Assembly (NCBI RefSeq): GCF_038502225.1
Contig: NC_091374.1
Coordinates: forward strand, 6,765,538 to 6,829,537
Direction of reading: 5' to 3'
DNA: 64,000 bases
Origin: Cherax quadricarinatus
Lineage: Eukaryota; Arthropoda; Malacostraca; Decapoda; Parastacidae
Both the position numbers and the translations under genes were made by a program. Shown piece after piece: positions 12,001 through 27,000 of this stretch. Numbering within the stretch: the stretch's first letter is position 1; each line of letters begins with the position of its first letter. Below the pieces are notes generated by a model. It made no database searches and had not been told where the DNA came from. It worked only from the letters and a program-made list of their open reading frames with translations.

Positions 12001-15000
12001 GCCTATTTTTTAGATGCTATTAATTTAAAAAAATAATTAGAAATGTATTTTACATTTAACTTGAGGTAAGATAATGTTTGTGGTATATAATTGTCAGTTT
12101 TATATAAAGGAGAAAGAAATGAAAATTTAAATTAGAATTGACAAAGGGTTGATATTGCTTGACTTAGATTAATAATAGTTATAATTAATTTGAAACCTTG
12201 TTATTTATCCTGAAGCTTCTATGTGAGCTCCAGGTGCTCTCTCATGTCATTTATTCTGAAGCTTCTATGTGAGCACCAGGTGCTCTCTCATGTCATTTAT
12301 TCTGAAGCTTCTATGTGAGCACCAGGTGCTCTCTCATGTCATTTATTCTGAAGCTTCTATGTGAGCTCTAGATACTCTCTCATGTCATTTATTCTGAAGC
12401 TTCTATGTGAGCTCTAGATACTCTCTCATGTCATTTATTCTGAAGTTTCTATGTGAGCTCTAGGTGCTCTCACTGTCATTTATTCTGAAGCTTCTGTGTG
12501 AGCTCTAGGTGCTCTCTCATGTCATTCTGAAGCTTCTATGTGAGCTCTAGATACTCTCTCATGTCATTTATTCTGAAGTTTCTATGTGAGCTCTAGGTGC
12601 TCTCTCATGTCATTTATTCTGAAGCTTCTGTGTGAGCTCTAGGTGCTCTCTCATGTCATTCTGAAGCTTCTGTGTAAGCTCTAGGTGCTCTCTCATGTCA
12701 TTTATTCTGAAGCTTCTGTGTGAGCTCTAGGTGCTCTCTCATGTCATTCTGAAGCTTCTATGTGAGCTCTTGGTGCTCTCTCATGTCATTCTGAAGCTTT
12801 TATGTGAGCTTTAGGTGCTGTCTCATGTCATTCTGAAGCTTCTATGTGAGTTCTAGGTGCTCTCTCATGTCATTTATTCTGAAGCTTTTATGTGAGCTTT
12901 AGGTGCTGTCTCATGTCATTCTGAAGCTTGTGTGAGCTCTAGGTGCTGTCTCATGTCATTCTGAAGCTTGTGTGAGCTCCAGGTGCTCTCTCATGTCATT
13001 CTGAAGCTTCTATGTGAGCTCTTGGTGCTCTCTCATGTCATTCTGAAGCTTCTATGTGAGCTCTAGGTGCTCTCTCATGTCATTTATTCTGAAGCTTCTG
13101 TGTGAGCTCTAGGTGCTCTCTCATGTCATTCTGAAGCTTCTATGTGAGCTTTAGGTGCTGTCTCATGTCATTCTGAAGCTTCTATGTGAGTTCTAGGTGC
13201 TCTCTCATGTCATTCTGAAGCTTCTGTGTGAGCTCTAGGTGCTGTCTCATGTCATTATGAAGTTTCTATGTGAGCTCTAGGTGCTCTCTCATGTCATTCT
13301 GAAGCTTCTATGTGAGCTCTTGGTGCTCTCTCATGTCATTCTGAAGCTTCTGTGTGAGCTCTAGGTGCTGTCTCATGTCATTCTGAAGCTTGTGTGAGCT
13401 CCAGGTGCTCTCTCATGTCATTTATTTTGAAGCTTCTGTGTGAGCTCTAGGTGCTCTCTCATGTCATTCTGAAGCTTCTGTGTGATCTCCAGGTGCTCTC
13501 TCATGTCATTCTGAAGCTTCTGTGTGATCTCCAGGTGCTTTCTCATGTCATTTATTCTGAAGCTTCTGTGTGAGCTCTAGGTGCTCTCTCATGTCATTCT
13601 GAAGCTTCTGTGTGAACTCTAGGTGCTCTCTCATGTCATTTATTTTGAAGCTTCTGTGTGAGCTCTAGGTGCTCTCTCATGTCATTTATTTTGAAGCTTC
13701 TGTGTGAGCTCTAGGTGCTCTCTCATGTCATTCTGAAGCTTCTATATGAGCTCTAGGTGCTCTCTCATGTCATTTATTTTGAAGCTTCTGTGTGAACTCT
13801 AGGTGCTCTCTCATGTCATTCTGAAGCTTCTATATGAGCTCTAGGTGCTCTCTCATGTCATTTATTTTGAAGCTTCTGTGTGAGCTCTAGGTGCTCTCTC
13901 GTGTCATTTATTCTGAAGCTTCTATGTGAACTCTAGGTGCTCTCTCATGTCATTTATTTTGAAGCTTCTGTGTGAGCTCTAGGTGCTCTCTCATGTCATT
14001 CTGAAGCTTCTATATGAGCTCTAGGTGCTCTCTCATGTCATTTATTCTGAAGCTTCTGTGTGAGCTCTAGGTGCTCTCTCATGTCATTCTGAAGCTTCTA
14101 TGTGAGCTTTAGGTGCTGTCTCATGTCATTCTGAAGCTTCTATGTGAGTTCTAGGTGCTCTCTCATGTCATTTATTCTGAAGCTTCTGTGTGAGCTCTAG
14201 GTGCTCTCTCATGTCATTTATTCTGAAGCTTCTGTGTGAGCTCTAGGTGCTCTCTCATGTCATTTATTCTGAAGCTTCTGTGTGAGCTCTAGGTGCTCTC
14301 TCATGTCATTTATTCTGAAGCTTCTATGTGAACTCTAGGTGCTCTCTCATGTCACTATCTCTGAAGTTGCATAAATTTATCGTAAAATTTAAAATAAAAA
14401 TTAATTCTCATTTGTTTAATATTTTTGTTTCATGTTTGTGTATTATTTTCAACACACCAGCTGCCTCCCACCGAGGCAGGATAACTGAAAAAGAAGAAAA
14501 CTATAAAGTCTGTCTTCTTTTTATACTTAGCAGAAGGGGTTACTAACTCCTTCTCCCGGCATTTTGGTCACCTCTTATGAGTCACATGGCTTAAGGAAAG
14601 AGGAGTCTTGTCCACTTCCCTATGGAGAAATTTTTGCATACAGAAGTGATATTCTTAAGTATTTTTCCCCTGATATTTCTTCAGTTTAGTATTATCAAAA
14701 GTCTTCTCCAGGCTTGTATTTCCTTGCTGAGTATTTAATTCTTTATAAATGTTTATTCCATATGAATATTTTTCCTATATCCTTCAAAGGATTATAATCT
14801 CTTCTTTAATTTCTGTTAATTTTTCATGATGTACTACATCACTGCCATCCAATTTCTAGCTGTTAGGTGATCGGAAATCCACATGCCATTTTTTCTGATT
14901 AGCTTTGAGGTTCTCTGAGGTAGAAAAATTGAGATAATATTTCTGTCCATCTTAGACCATTATCAGAAATCTTAAGACAATGCTTCCGTTCAATCTAGAC

Positions 15001-18000
15001 CATGCATAAAAAAAAAAAATGGTCCAGGTCCAGATGAGTCCATTTGTCCTGGACCATTACCAAGTCATGACTGTCTGGATGTATTAATAGTCTAAGATGG
15101 ACTGAAACCTTGCCATAAGATCTATCTTCAATTTATGGGTTAATTGTCAATTGTTGCAACCATGGTATCACGAGTCATGTTGGCAGCCGCTGTGATGTAA
15201 TCACTTGGAACATAAAATGTACCTTATCACAAAGAGTGCTGTCCTGTACCTCTGTGTAATAACTATTTGGATTTAGTTTTTACTTGATCATATTACAGTC
15301 TCACCTTTGGTTATAACAGAGCTGAGTGTAATTGGGAAGTACGTGAAGGTGGTCGCTTCTCAGATCACCATTGTTCATTGTTAATAACTGATGTACTTGT
15401 GTTCAACGTTATTTTTATATGCATGTCTCCACATGTCTTTGTGTGCCTGTGTATGTTTGTGTTTATATGGTACTTGTGATGTTACATATTGTTATGTATG
15501 TTTAAGCATAAATTTCAAGTTAATACAATTTCAAAATGTGTGAAAAATGACAGGTGCATGAAATACAATGGCTTTGGCTTCTTTTTAACTGCTTGTATAT
15601 ACTTTCTTTAGCATTTTTCTACTAAATAAACACTGTATAGCTGTGCATGTATGTAGCATATAAATAGCTATTGATGTGGGTGAGCATAATTTATTTTTTG
15701 CCATCATTAATGGAATTCAAAATGACCAGATAATTCCTTATCGCTAGTATTGGCAAGGTTCACTTGTAAGTAAACAATGATATAAATAACACTTGATCAC
15801 ACAGTAAGTGTGGCTTCATCTTAAAACATCACAGTTGTGTATTATTACTTTATCTATCTGGTAATGACTATTGAAAAATTTACATATATTCATATCTATG
15901 AAAATGTTTTGCATTTTGTGTTATTGTAATGAACTGTAAGCTTTGTATGGTGTTATCATTTAGGTTAGGCTTGGCCTTATACCTTTTTTAATTTTTTTCT
16001 ACAAGTCAAGTACCTTGTTGCATTTATTTCCTCGATTAATGTTTTAATGTGTAGCATTGAGAGCACTTTTTCTTACGAATACGGTGCAGTCTTTGTTGTC
16101 TTTGGATTTGTTTCCTCTCTTTACATAATGCTGTTATGGTGGTTTTCTCATGCCCAGCTGCTTATTCATGATGGGGGAGGCTGCAACACACTTCCTTGGT
16201 GGGTAGGTTGAGGTTAAAGGAAAAATTTGGTGATAGCCCCCACTGAATATATATATGACTAGGGTAAATCAGGCATCAAAGGGTGTGCTTTCCTTTTTGA
16301 TGCTGTGGCTATCATTAGGTTCTCTCATAGTTACTTGAGGCTAGTAATTTACCCCATGAAACACTGAAAAGTACGAGTTAATCACTTCCTACACAAGGCA
16401 CAACTATTTTTTGTGGTCGTGATTTCGAAGGAGGTTTACATACTTTAATGATGAGCACTGTATAAGGAATGTGACCAGGCATGAGAGTCGCCTCGTTCTA
16501 GAATATATCAGGTGGCTGACACTCACTGTCCTCTTGTTTCCCATGGTACTGCCACTTTTGTTCAGTCATGTACATTATAACTTTTCACTACTTTCACTTA
16601 TCTTCCCTTTACTTAAATAAGTTTTCCCACTGGTCTGCAGTACTATAAGAGTCTGGGTTCCTCTTTAAATTGTTAAAGATTTTAGTCACTCTAGCAGAGT
16701 CCTGGTAGGGATATTTTGAACATTAAGGGTATGTAAAGCAGTATACTGTCAATTATGATCAAAAATTTACCTGTCTTGATGTAGCCATCATAAATCTCAT
16801 AGCATTCTGGCCAAGATTCGCATTGAACTGCTTCCCCCTCCCTTTGATGGTGTATCTGGCAGACAGCTGTTAACAGTTAAGAATTTGCTGCCCAGTCCTC
16901 AGCATTGTAGAAAGTGGCAGTTTGGCAAATTATTGTGTTTCATGCAGAATAATTGTGCCCCTAAGCAGCTGTGGCATCCTTGAGGGTGTTGTACCTTCCA
17001 TCTGCTCTCTTAATGCCATGCATTTTCTCTTCCTTAACTCATTACAGCCTTCATTGCTTGGTCTCCTACTTTTATTTTCTAGTGGTGGCATTTTGTCTTC
17101 CTCCACACAGGTTTTTGCCATGGAGTGCATTATTGTTGTCTCCTGATTTTCCAGGTTATACTTGATTGCCTTGGCAATCAAGTGCATTTTAATTTTCTTG
17201 CCTTTCCTGTATACAGTACAGGACAGATTGGGAAGAGCACAGGTTCCTTTCCTTGTTTCGTATATAAATTTTAAATCTGTCAACCTTTCGAAAACTATAT
17301 TCCTACCTTCCCTTTCCCTTTTTTCAGCTTGCCCTCTGCCTTTCTTTTTCAACAAGCCCCCTCTGGTTTCTCCCTCTTTCTAACAGATCCTAGTCTGTCC
17401 TGCTTCATGCATGAAATCACCACCTCCCTTTTAATCATCCATGTTTAATAAAAAGTCAGTTTTATGTAAATTTTCTTACCTTCTTAATTCTAACTTTAGT
17501 ATAGTGCCTTCTTTTGTAAAATCATGACCAGTAAGCTATTTTTCATACACTCCCTACTCATACTGTTTTATTTATAGTTAATTATTACACAGTGTCAGCC
17601 ATGGTTCAGTCATCTAACACTGTCATGATTTTCAAGAAATGCTCACATTTTTGGTGAACTATCCATATCAGCAGTACCAAATTTTATTGACAGGTCTTCT
17701 GTGAAATACATTCACTACTGGAACATTTCTTTATTTAAACCTTAAAATAATATCCTTTTGTTAATGATCTTATAATAGATTAAAAGATATGTGATAGATT
17801 ATTAAAGTCTTCATGATCACTTATCACAGAGTTCACACTAGCTGTAGTTGTTTTCTAAATTTTGTGGATTTCTATAAATTCATTACTGAGGTCGCACAAA
17901 CAAGCTTCATGTGTTGCAGGTGGTTTAAGGATTGGGTCTTTCACAAACACCCTTAGAATTTTTGAGCCCAGGCTTTTATGTGAATGTTATATTGTTTGAT

Positions 18001-21000
18001 GAAAGAAACTCGCTATGACAAAGACAAAGAATTGCTGTCATCATTCTACGTCACACAGGAACTCAAACTCAAGAAGCCACACAACATAGTGTGATGATAC
18101 TAGTTCATGGTCTTTGTTAATACTGTAGTGGTTTTCTAGCATTTATTTTCATGTTACAGTATTGTGAAATGATGAAAAGTTACATTACACAAATAACCTG
18201 CATGTAGGAGAGAAAGAAGCTTATGACAACATTCCTGTCCAATTTGGACCAACTTCTGTCGAAGTCAGACCAAAATGTCATTGTAAGCTTTTCTCTCTCT
18301 ATGTACAAGTTATTTGTGTATTGTTCCAGTCATGGTATTGTGCCTTTTTGGTTCTTTCTAAAAGTTACACTGTTTGTTTCTTGTCTTGATTATTGATGTG
18401 TTTGTTGCACTTTTCTTATTATGTTCTTAGTGAATAACATGCTGGTTGTCCATAAATTACTACTGTAGTATGTGCACTATGACTGTGCTATTTACAATTG
18501 ACTCCAGTGAATGCTTTAATTCTTTAATTACCACAGATAATGAATGCTTATAATTTTCTAGTGTTTGTCATGGTATCTTGTACTTCTTCTTGAGATATAT
18601 TTGAATCATCTAAGATCAGTCAGGAACTGCAAAAGGAACATATAATTTCAGTAAGAATTTCTTGCTTTCATATAAGCTAATAGAATCTGGCCATTATTAT
18701 TTATGTTATCATGTTGGATAATTTTTTAACACATTGGCCATTTTCCACCGAGGCAGGGTGACCCAAAGAGGAAGAAAAACCCAAAAAGAAAGAAAAATCT
18801 TTCATCATCATTCTTCAACACTTTCATGCGTGGGGAGTTTTGAACCAAGTGTGAGAGTACTTGTGGTTGGGGATTTTAATGCTAAAGTGGGTAAAAATGT
18901 TGTGGAGAGAGTAGTAGGTAAATTTGGGGTGCCAGGGGTAAATGAAAATGGGGAGCCTTTAATTGAGCTATGTGTAGAAAGAGGTTTGGTAATAAGTAAT
19001 ACATTTTTTTTTTTTTCAACAAGTTGGCCGTCTCCCATCGATGTGATGTAGCACGTAATGAAAGTAGTTTGTTAGATTATGTATTGGTGGATAAAAGGTT
19101 GATGGGTAGGCTCCAGGATGTACACGTTTATAGAGGGGTAACTGATATATTGGATCATTATCTAGTTGTAGCTACAGTTAGAGTAAGAGGGAGATGGGAT
19201 AAGAGGAAAATGGCAACAACAAGTAAGAGGGAGGTGAAAGTGTATAAACTAAGGGAGGAGGAAGTTTGGGTGAAATATAAGCAACTATTGGCAGAAAGGT
19301 GGGCTAGTGCAGGTATGAGTAGTGGGGGGGTTGAAGAGGGTTGGAATGGTTTTAAAAATGCAGTATTAGAATGTGGGGCAGAAGTTTGTGGTAATAGGAG
19401 GGTGGATGCAGGAGGAAAGAGGAGTGATTGGTGGAATGATGAAGTAAAGGGTGTGATAAAAGAGAAAAAGGTAGCTTATGAGAGGTATTTACAAAACAGA
19501 AGTGTTATAAGAAGAGTAGAGTATATGGAGAGTAAAAGAAAGGTGAAGAGAGTGGTGAGAGAGTGCAAAAGGAGAGCGGATGATAGAGTGGGAGAGGTAC
19601 TGTCAAGAAATTTTAATGAAAATAAGAAAAAATTTTGAAGTGAGTTAAACAAGTTAAGAAAGCCTAGGGAACAAATGGATTTGTCAGTTAAAAACAGAGT
19701 AGGGGAGTTAGTAGATGGGGAGATGGAGGTTTTGGGTAGATGGTGAGAATATTTTGAGGAACTTCTAAATATCGACGAAGAAAGGAAGGTGGTAATTTCA
19801 TGCACTGGCCAGGGAGGTGTACCATCTTTTAGGAGTGAAGAAGAGCAGGATGTGTGTGTGGGGAAGGTGCGTGAGGCATTACGTAGAGTGAAAGGGGGTA
19901 AAGCAGCTGGAACTGACGGGATCATGACAGAAATGCTAAAAGCAGGGGGGACATAGTGTTGGAGTGGTTGGTATTTTTGTTTAATAAATGTATGAAAGAG
20001 GGGAAGGTACCTAGGGATTGGCAGAGAGTGTGTATAGTCCCTTTATATAAAGGGAAAGGGGACAAAAGAGATTGTAAAAATTATAGATGAATAAGTTTAC
20101 TGAGTATACCAGGAAAAGTGTACGGTAGGGTTGTTATTGAAAGAATTAGAGGTAAGACAGAACGTAGAATTGCAGATGAGCAAGGAGGTTTCAGAGTGGG
20201 TAGGGGATGTGTAGATCAAGTGTTTACATTGAAGCATATATGTGAGCAGTATTTAGATAAAAGTAGGGAAGTTTTTAATGCATTTATGCACTTAGAAAAG
20301 GCATATGATAGAGTGGATAGGAGAGCAATGTGGCAGATGTTGCAAGTGTATGGAATAGGTGGTTAGTTACTAAATGCTGTAAAGAGTTTTTATGAGGATA
20401 GTGAGGCTCAGGTTAGGGTGTGTAGAAGAGAGGGAGACTACTTCCCGGTAAAAGTAGGTCTTAGACAGGGATGTGTAATGTCACCATGGTTGTTTAATAT
20501 ATTTATAGATGGGGTTGTAAAAGAAGTAAATGCTAGGGTGTTCGGGAGAGGGGTGGGATTAAATTATGGGGAATCAAATTCAAAATAGGAATTAACACTG
20601 TTACTTTTTGCTGATGATACTGTGCTTATGGGAGATTCTAAAGAAAAATTGCAAAGGTTAGTGGATGAATTTGGGAGTGTGTGTAAAGGTAGAAAGTTGA
20701 AAGTGAACATAGAAAAGAGTAAGGTGATGAGAGTATCAAATGATTTAGATAAAGAAAAATTGGATATCGAATTGGGGAGGAGGAGTATGGAAGAAGTGAA
20801 TGTTTTCAGATATTTGGGAGTTGATGTGTCAGTGGATGAATTTATGAAGGATGAGGTTAATCATAGAATTGATGAAGGAAAAAAGGTGAGTGGTGCATTG
20901 AGGTATATGTGGAGGCAAAAATGTTATCTATGGAGGCAAAGAAGGGAATGTATGAAAGTATAGTAGTACCAACACTCTTATATGGGTGTGAAGCTTGGGT

Positions 21001-24000
21001 TGTGAATGCAGCAGCGAGGAGGTGGTTGGAGGTAGTGGAAATGTGCTGCCTAAGGGCAATGTGTGGTGTAAATATTATGCAGAAAATTCGGAGTGTGGAA
21101 ATTAGGAGATGATGTGGAGTTAATAAAAGTATTAGTCAGAGGGCTGAAGAGCATTTGTTGAGGTGGTTTGGTCATTTAGAGAGAATGGATCAAAGTAGAA
21201 TGACATGGAGAGCGTATAAATCTGTAGGGGAAGGGAGGCGGGGTAGGGGTCGTCCTCGAAAAGGTTGGAGGGAGGGGGTAAAGGAGGTGTTGTGGGCGAG
21301 GGGTTTGGACTTCCAGCAAGTGTGCGTAAGCGTGTTAGATAGGAGTGAATGGAGACAAATGGTATTTGGGACCTGACGAGCTGTTGGAGTGTGAGCAGGA
21401 TAATATTTAGTGAAGGGATTCAGGGAAACCGGTTATTTTATATAACCAGACTTGAGTCCTGGAAATGGGAAGTACAATACCTGCACTCTAAAGGAGGGGT
21501 TTGGGATATTGGCAGTTTGGAGGGATATATTGTGTATTTTTTATAGTAAACTGTTGTATTCTGGGCACCTCTGCAAAAACAGTGATTATGTGTGAGTGGG
21601 GTGAAAGTGTTGAATGATGTTGAAAGTATTTTCTTTTTGGGGATTTTCTTTCTTTTTGGGTCACCCTGCCTCAGTGGGAGACAGCCAACTTGTTGAAAAA
21701 AAAAATACATAATTACTGTCTTTGCAGAGGTGCTCAGATATGACAGCTTAGATGTCCCTGTAAACTGCCAATATCCCAAACCCTTCCTTTAAAGTGCAGG
21801 CATTGTACTTCCCATTTATTTATTTACTTATATCTAGATAAAGGTAAGGTGGTTTTCATTGCATTCATGGATTTAGAGAAGGTGTATGATAGGGGAGTAA
21901 AGTGGCAGATATTACAAGTGTATGGAATAGGTTGTAGGTTATTGTATGCTGTTAAAAATTTTTATGAGGATAGTGAGGCTTAGGCTAGGTTATGTAAGAG
22001 AGAGGGAGATGGCAATAAACAGGGATGTGTGATGTCACCATGGTTGTTTAACATATTTATAGGTGGGGTTGTAAAAGAAGTGAATGCTAGGGTGTTGGGG
22101 AGAGGTGTTGGATTCAGATATGCAGAATCTGATACAAAATGAGAGTTGACACAGTTGCTTTTTGCTGAGAGTTGTCACAATTGGTTTTTGCTGATGATAC
22201 TGTGTTTTTGTGACCTTCTGAAAAGTTGCATGGGTTAGTGGATGTATTTGGGAGGGTATATAAAAGAAGGAAATTAAAAGTGAACCAATGAAAGAGCAAG
22301 GTAATGAGGGTAATAAACAAGTTGGGTAATGAAAGATTATATATCAGATTGGAAGGAAGGAGTATGGAGGAAGTGAATGTCTTCAGATTTGTGGGGGTGG
22401 ACTTGTCGGTGGACGAGTCTGTGAAAGACAAGGTGAACCATAGAATTAATAAGGGGAAAAGGTGAGTGGTGCACTGAGGCATCTGTGAAGACAAAAAACG
22501 TTATGAATGGAAGCAAAAAGGAGAACGTGCGATAGTGGTACCTTTGTTCTTACATGGTTGTGAAGCATGTGTTTTTAACGCTACAGCAAGGAGGAGGCTG
22601 GAGGTAGTGGAGGTGTCATGTCTGAGTTCAATGTGTGGTGTGAATATTATGCAGAGAATTCTTAGCTTGGAGATTAGGAGGAGGTGCATGGTTACTAAAT
22701 ATATATTATCCTGAAGGATTGGGAGGATTTGTTGAGGTGGTTTGGGACATTTAGGATACTTGGAGGGTGCATAAATCTGTAGTGGAGGGAAGGTGGAGTA
22801 GGGGTCATCCTAGGAAAGGATGGAGGGAGGGGGTAAAAGAAGTTTTTGTGTGCAAGTGGCTTGGACATTTAGCAGGCATGTGTGAGCATATTGAATAGGA
22901 GTGAGTGAAGGGCAAATAATTTTTGGGACTTGATAAGCTGTTGGAGTGTGAGGAAAGTAACATTCTGTGAAGGGATTCAGTGAAACTGGTTAGCTGGACT
23001 TTAAGTCCTGGAGGTGGGAAGTACAGTGCTTGTGCTCTGAAGGAGGGGTGGGGCTATTTGTAGTTTGGAGAGGCATCTGGACTGTAGTGTGTGCACACCT
23101 CTGGCAAGACAGTGATGGAGTGAATGATGGTGAAAGTGTCTCTTTTTCAAGTCACCCTGCCTCGATAGGAGACAGCTAGTTTGTTAAAAACAAAACATTA
23201 ATTTTTGCAGTCAGTGATTTTTGGTTAGCATCACAGGTTCGTGTCATTACCTCATATCTCACTATCCTAGATTGTCTTTCTGGTTAATAATATATTAATC
23301 TTCTTTGGTCACCAAGTTAAACATTCATAATGTTCTGCTGATTGTTTTGTATTTGCTCTGAAGATGGTGTTGTTTCTTCTGTTTTATAACAAGACTCCTG
23401 GTTAATGCAGAATTGCTCACTCGTAATGTGAGGTCCAGACTGAGGTATTTTTATAAGTCGACACATGCATAGGTTTTGTTACAAGTGGAGAGAGGTGAAA
23501 AAGTTTGAAATATTCAGTTTAAATGTGAGGACAAATTGGGTGCTGTAGAAACTAATTTAATCTAAATTATAACCTTGATATTACCCTCTCAGTAAAGATG
23601 TCTCAGGCCACTAAATGACTAGTTTAGCTACCAGGGCTCTGCAGTTATACCTTATTACCATTTACCTCACAATTAGTCACTAAATTCATAAAATGAAAAC
23701 TTCAGTGTTATTTCCCATCTCCATCTAAAAAAATGCTTAAGTGTTAATTTTGCCAGAATAAAAATTATAGGCATTTTTTCTCCTATTCAGTCTTGAATGT
23801 TTCCTGTTTAAGTTAGCCAAAAAATTCTTAAATATATAAACACCTTATGTACTCTAAATCCAAATACTTACATATTTCTCATTCATTATAAATTTATCTA
23901 GTACAGTAAATTAGAAGTCCCCTAATTAGTCAACATGAATAAAATCAGATATTACAAGTTCATCTTGGGCATGTTATATTTACCCCTCACCAGTCCTTCA

Positions 24001-27000
24001 TTCCACCATTTTCATCCTGAAGTTTCCTCATCCCCATTATGCTAGTTTCACCCCATCTCATTGTCCGCCTTATAGTCCCTCGTCTTTCATCAGCATCGCG
24101 GCGCATCTCTTCAGGCTCTACCCTAAAAAGTCAAGCTGGCCACATTACCACTTTACGCGTGGCTTCCTCCACCTCTGGACGGGACAAGAGTAGAAGTCCT
24201 GAGCGTGGAGGACGGGGCTCAGCCAGCCGAGGGTTAGCTAGGGGTTCTGCAGCTGCTCGATCATCTCGCAAACACCTCCCTATCATCAACCCGCTTGTCT
24301 CACTACCTATGTGGCCAAGTATGTTGACAGTGAATTAAAAGGCCACTTTAGTGTTGCACATAGTCTGATGTCCCAAGTGGGCAGTTGGCTCAGTCAGTGC
24401 TGCATTAGGAGCATCACTTCACATATAAATCATACTGTAGTTTATTTTTATTCTCTCAATTTGCAAACTCTCAGGAGCAGACTTTGAGCAGTAGCACTAA
24501 AGTTCCTAACTTGGTTTGTTTCCACCAGACCCAAAGGATGTTGGCTGTAAAATATACACATCCACATGTAACACTAAGTATAATTCACAATAAAGTGTCT
24601 GAGTAGACATACTTACACTAATATATCTTTATTTGCTGACACATTTTTAACTGGAACCTGGATTTTAGCTTCTTTTTTTTTATGTAACAAGGTAATGAAA
24701 AGTATGCATAGATATTTTCTATTATTTTATTGAGTTGGTTAGCTTAGATTGGAATGTTAGTACATTATGATGAGGAAGTACTGAGGTGTGGTATATTATA
24801 TTTGTTGTTGATATCCCATTAGATTTTTAACAATGTTCCCCACCAAACACTGTTTTACATTTATAATTTATGCAGATAATGTACTGTTAGCCATAAGTGC
24901 ATATATTTTAGTTTTATTTTTTACTAAAATAACTTTTGTTTTAATTTTGCTTAATTTTTTTTTATGCAAGAGGGTACTAAACACACGATGTATAAAAACT
25001 CATTAAGCTTAACCTAGTTGGACTTCATAAATAGAGAAGTGTACCATTTTCTTGTATGCACTGTATTTACAGGTACAGTATTATGTAAACATGCTGTAAT
25101 ATACTGCTATTATTATGTAGTCAGATGTATTTTATATACGATACAAATTAATATACTCTTGCCACACAAAATGTCAACACCCACGAGTATAGCAGTACAC
25201 AGTACACAAGGAGCCAATACCTATTGCAAGTATACCATTTGAATTTCAGTAGTATATTGCTAGCTTGTTTGAGGATCTATGTAGAAGTGCTTTGAGTAGA
25301 TACAGTTTGGCTTTGCTAGCATAGATAGAATACAAAGATGTATACTGTATTATGACTGGGATAATGAAGGAAAGCTAGAGTGCTGAAATTGAAATGAAGT
25401 ATAACTGGAGTGATGAATTGGAATGATAATACAGTACCAGAATGTAAGGAGTACAGTAGGTAAAATTAATGAATTTGAGTGAGTTTATCAAAAATTAATG
25501 AATTTGAGTGAGTTTATCAAAAATTAATGAATTTGAGTGAGTTTATCAAAAATTAATGAATGATGAAGTGAATTTATTAATTAAATTATAGCTTCTTGTA
25601 ATTAATCTATGAACATGAAAGAATTATTACAGTGTTCTGCTAAACAAAATTATCTTAATGTATAGTATTCTAATTTACTGTTAATATATGTTGTTCTTTG
25701 GTTTTTGTATAAAATATTGTTAGAGGAATCTAATGTTAAATTTAATGTACAGTTGATTCTCATGCAACACATTTATATTACATGTCATCAATATAACACA
25801 AATAAATTTTGGTTTTCTATTATCATGTTGCACAGGGAAAAAAAAGTATTGTATGCTGTAGCATATCATAAATTTGGAAAAATAAGCCTGTATCCACATA
25901 ACATGCCAGTTTTCTCTACAACACTCCATAGAACAGTTTTTCCCCTTCTCTCTGCACCTCAGTTGGACTACAAGTGATCCCATTTGTTTTTTTGGGGGGC
26001 AGGCTTAGTGCTGCTACTGTGTAAACAACTTCCCTTGCAGGCTAATAACTGTTAATTTACCTCAGCTCATTCCAAAGCCCAGCCCTATTTAACCCTTTGA
26101 CTGTTTCAGGCCCCTTTCTGAAACTGTCATTCTATGTCGCTAAATTTTTGAAAAAAAAAAAAATTATTTTTTCTTATGAAATTATAGAGAATCTTTTCCC
26201 GATGGTAATGACACCAAAAGTTCGAAATTTTGTCGAAAACTCATGGAATTACGCTCCCGCAAAGTTAGCGGTCTCAGCGACATATACGTATCGGCGATTT
26301 CGCCGACTTTGAGCCCTATTTTCAGCCAATTCTGTTTTTCCAGTTGACCAAACTCATAGCTATTTCTTTAGAACTCCATTTTATCTATCAGCTGAGTACA
26401 AGAAACTGCCTATTTACCAATTTGGACTACCCAATATTGTGGTCAGAAATTGGCAATTTGGCCAATTTCACACAAACTAAAAAAGATGCCAATTTCAAAA
26501 TAGGGTCCAGAATAAACAAGGTAGACATTCTTGGCACTAAAATAACATATCCTCTGTTCATTAGTCACATCTCTAGGCCCCTCTTATATTATTATTGCTT
26601 TCTATTTTGATTTTTTATTCATACAAAAAAATACAAAATTTACTGTTATGCAGACTACTGCATTATTGTAAAAATGATATAAATAATATCAGTGCACTAG
26701 TGAAAGAATATTAGACTCCCCAGTTGACGTGTATTGGACGTGTGGTGTGATTTGTTTACTTGTTTCAAAGTCGTTTTCATCGTCAAAGTAATGAAAATCA
26801 TCTCTATTTCTGTAATACGTTTTCCATTTTATCACCTAAGACCATGAAAACGCAAATACATCAATAAATACTGTACGAAAATACACCTCAAAGTCGGCGT
26901 TTTAATCCAAAAAAACGATCAGTTTTTTTTTTCTCATTACGCACTGTGTGCTGCAGGATTTTTTTTTATGTGGTGCACACTGACCACACAGACCCATTCT

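Noticed and set aside
12201..14355. CRISPR-like array
   Set aside because: The units are contiguous with no unique spacers, in animal intron DNA; it is a minisatellite.
16930..17355. 141-residue reverse-strand frame
   Set aside because: Lys/Arg-rich composition but no familiar motif, no splice partners and no supporting context.
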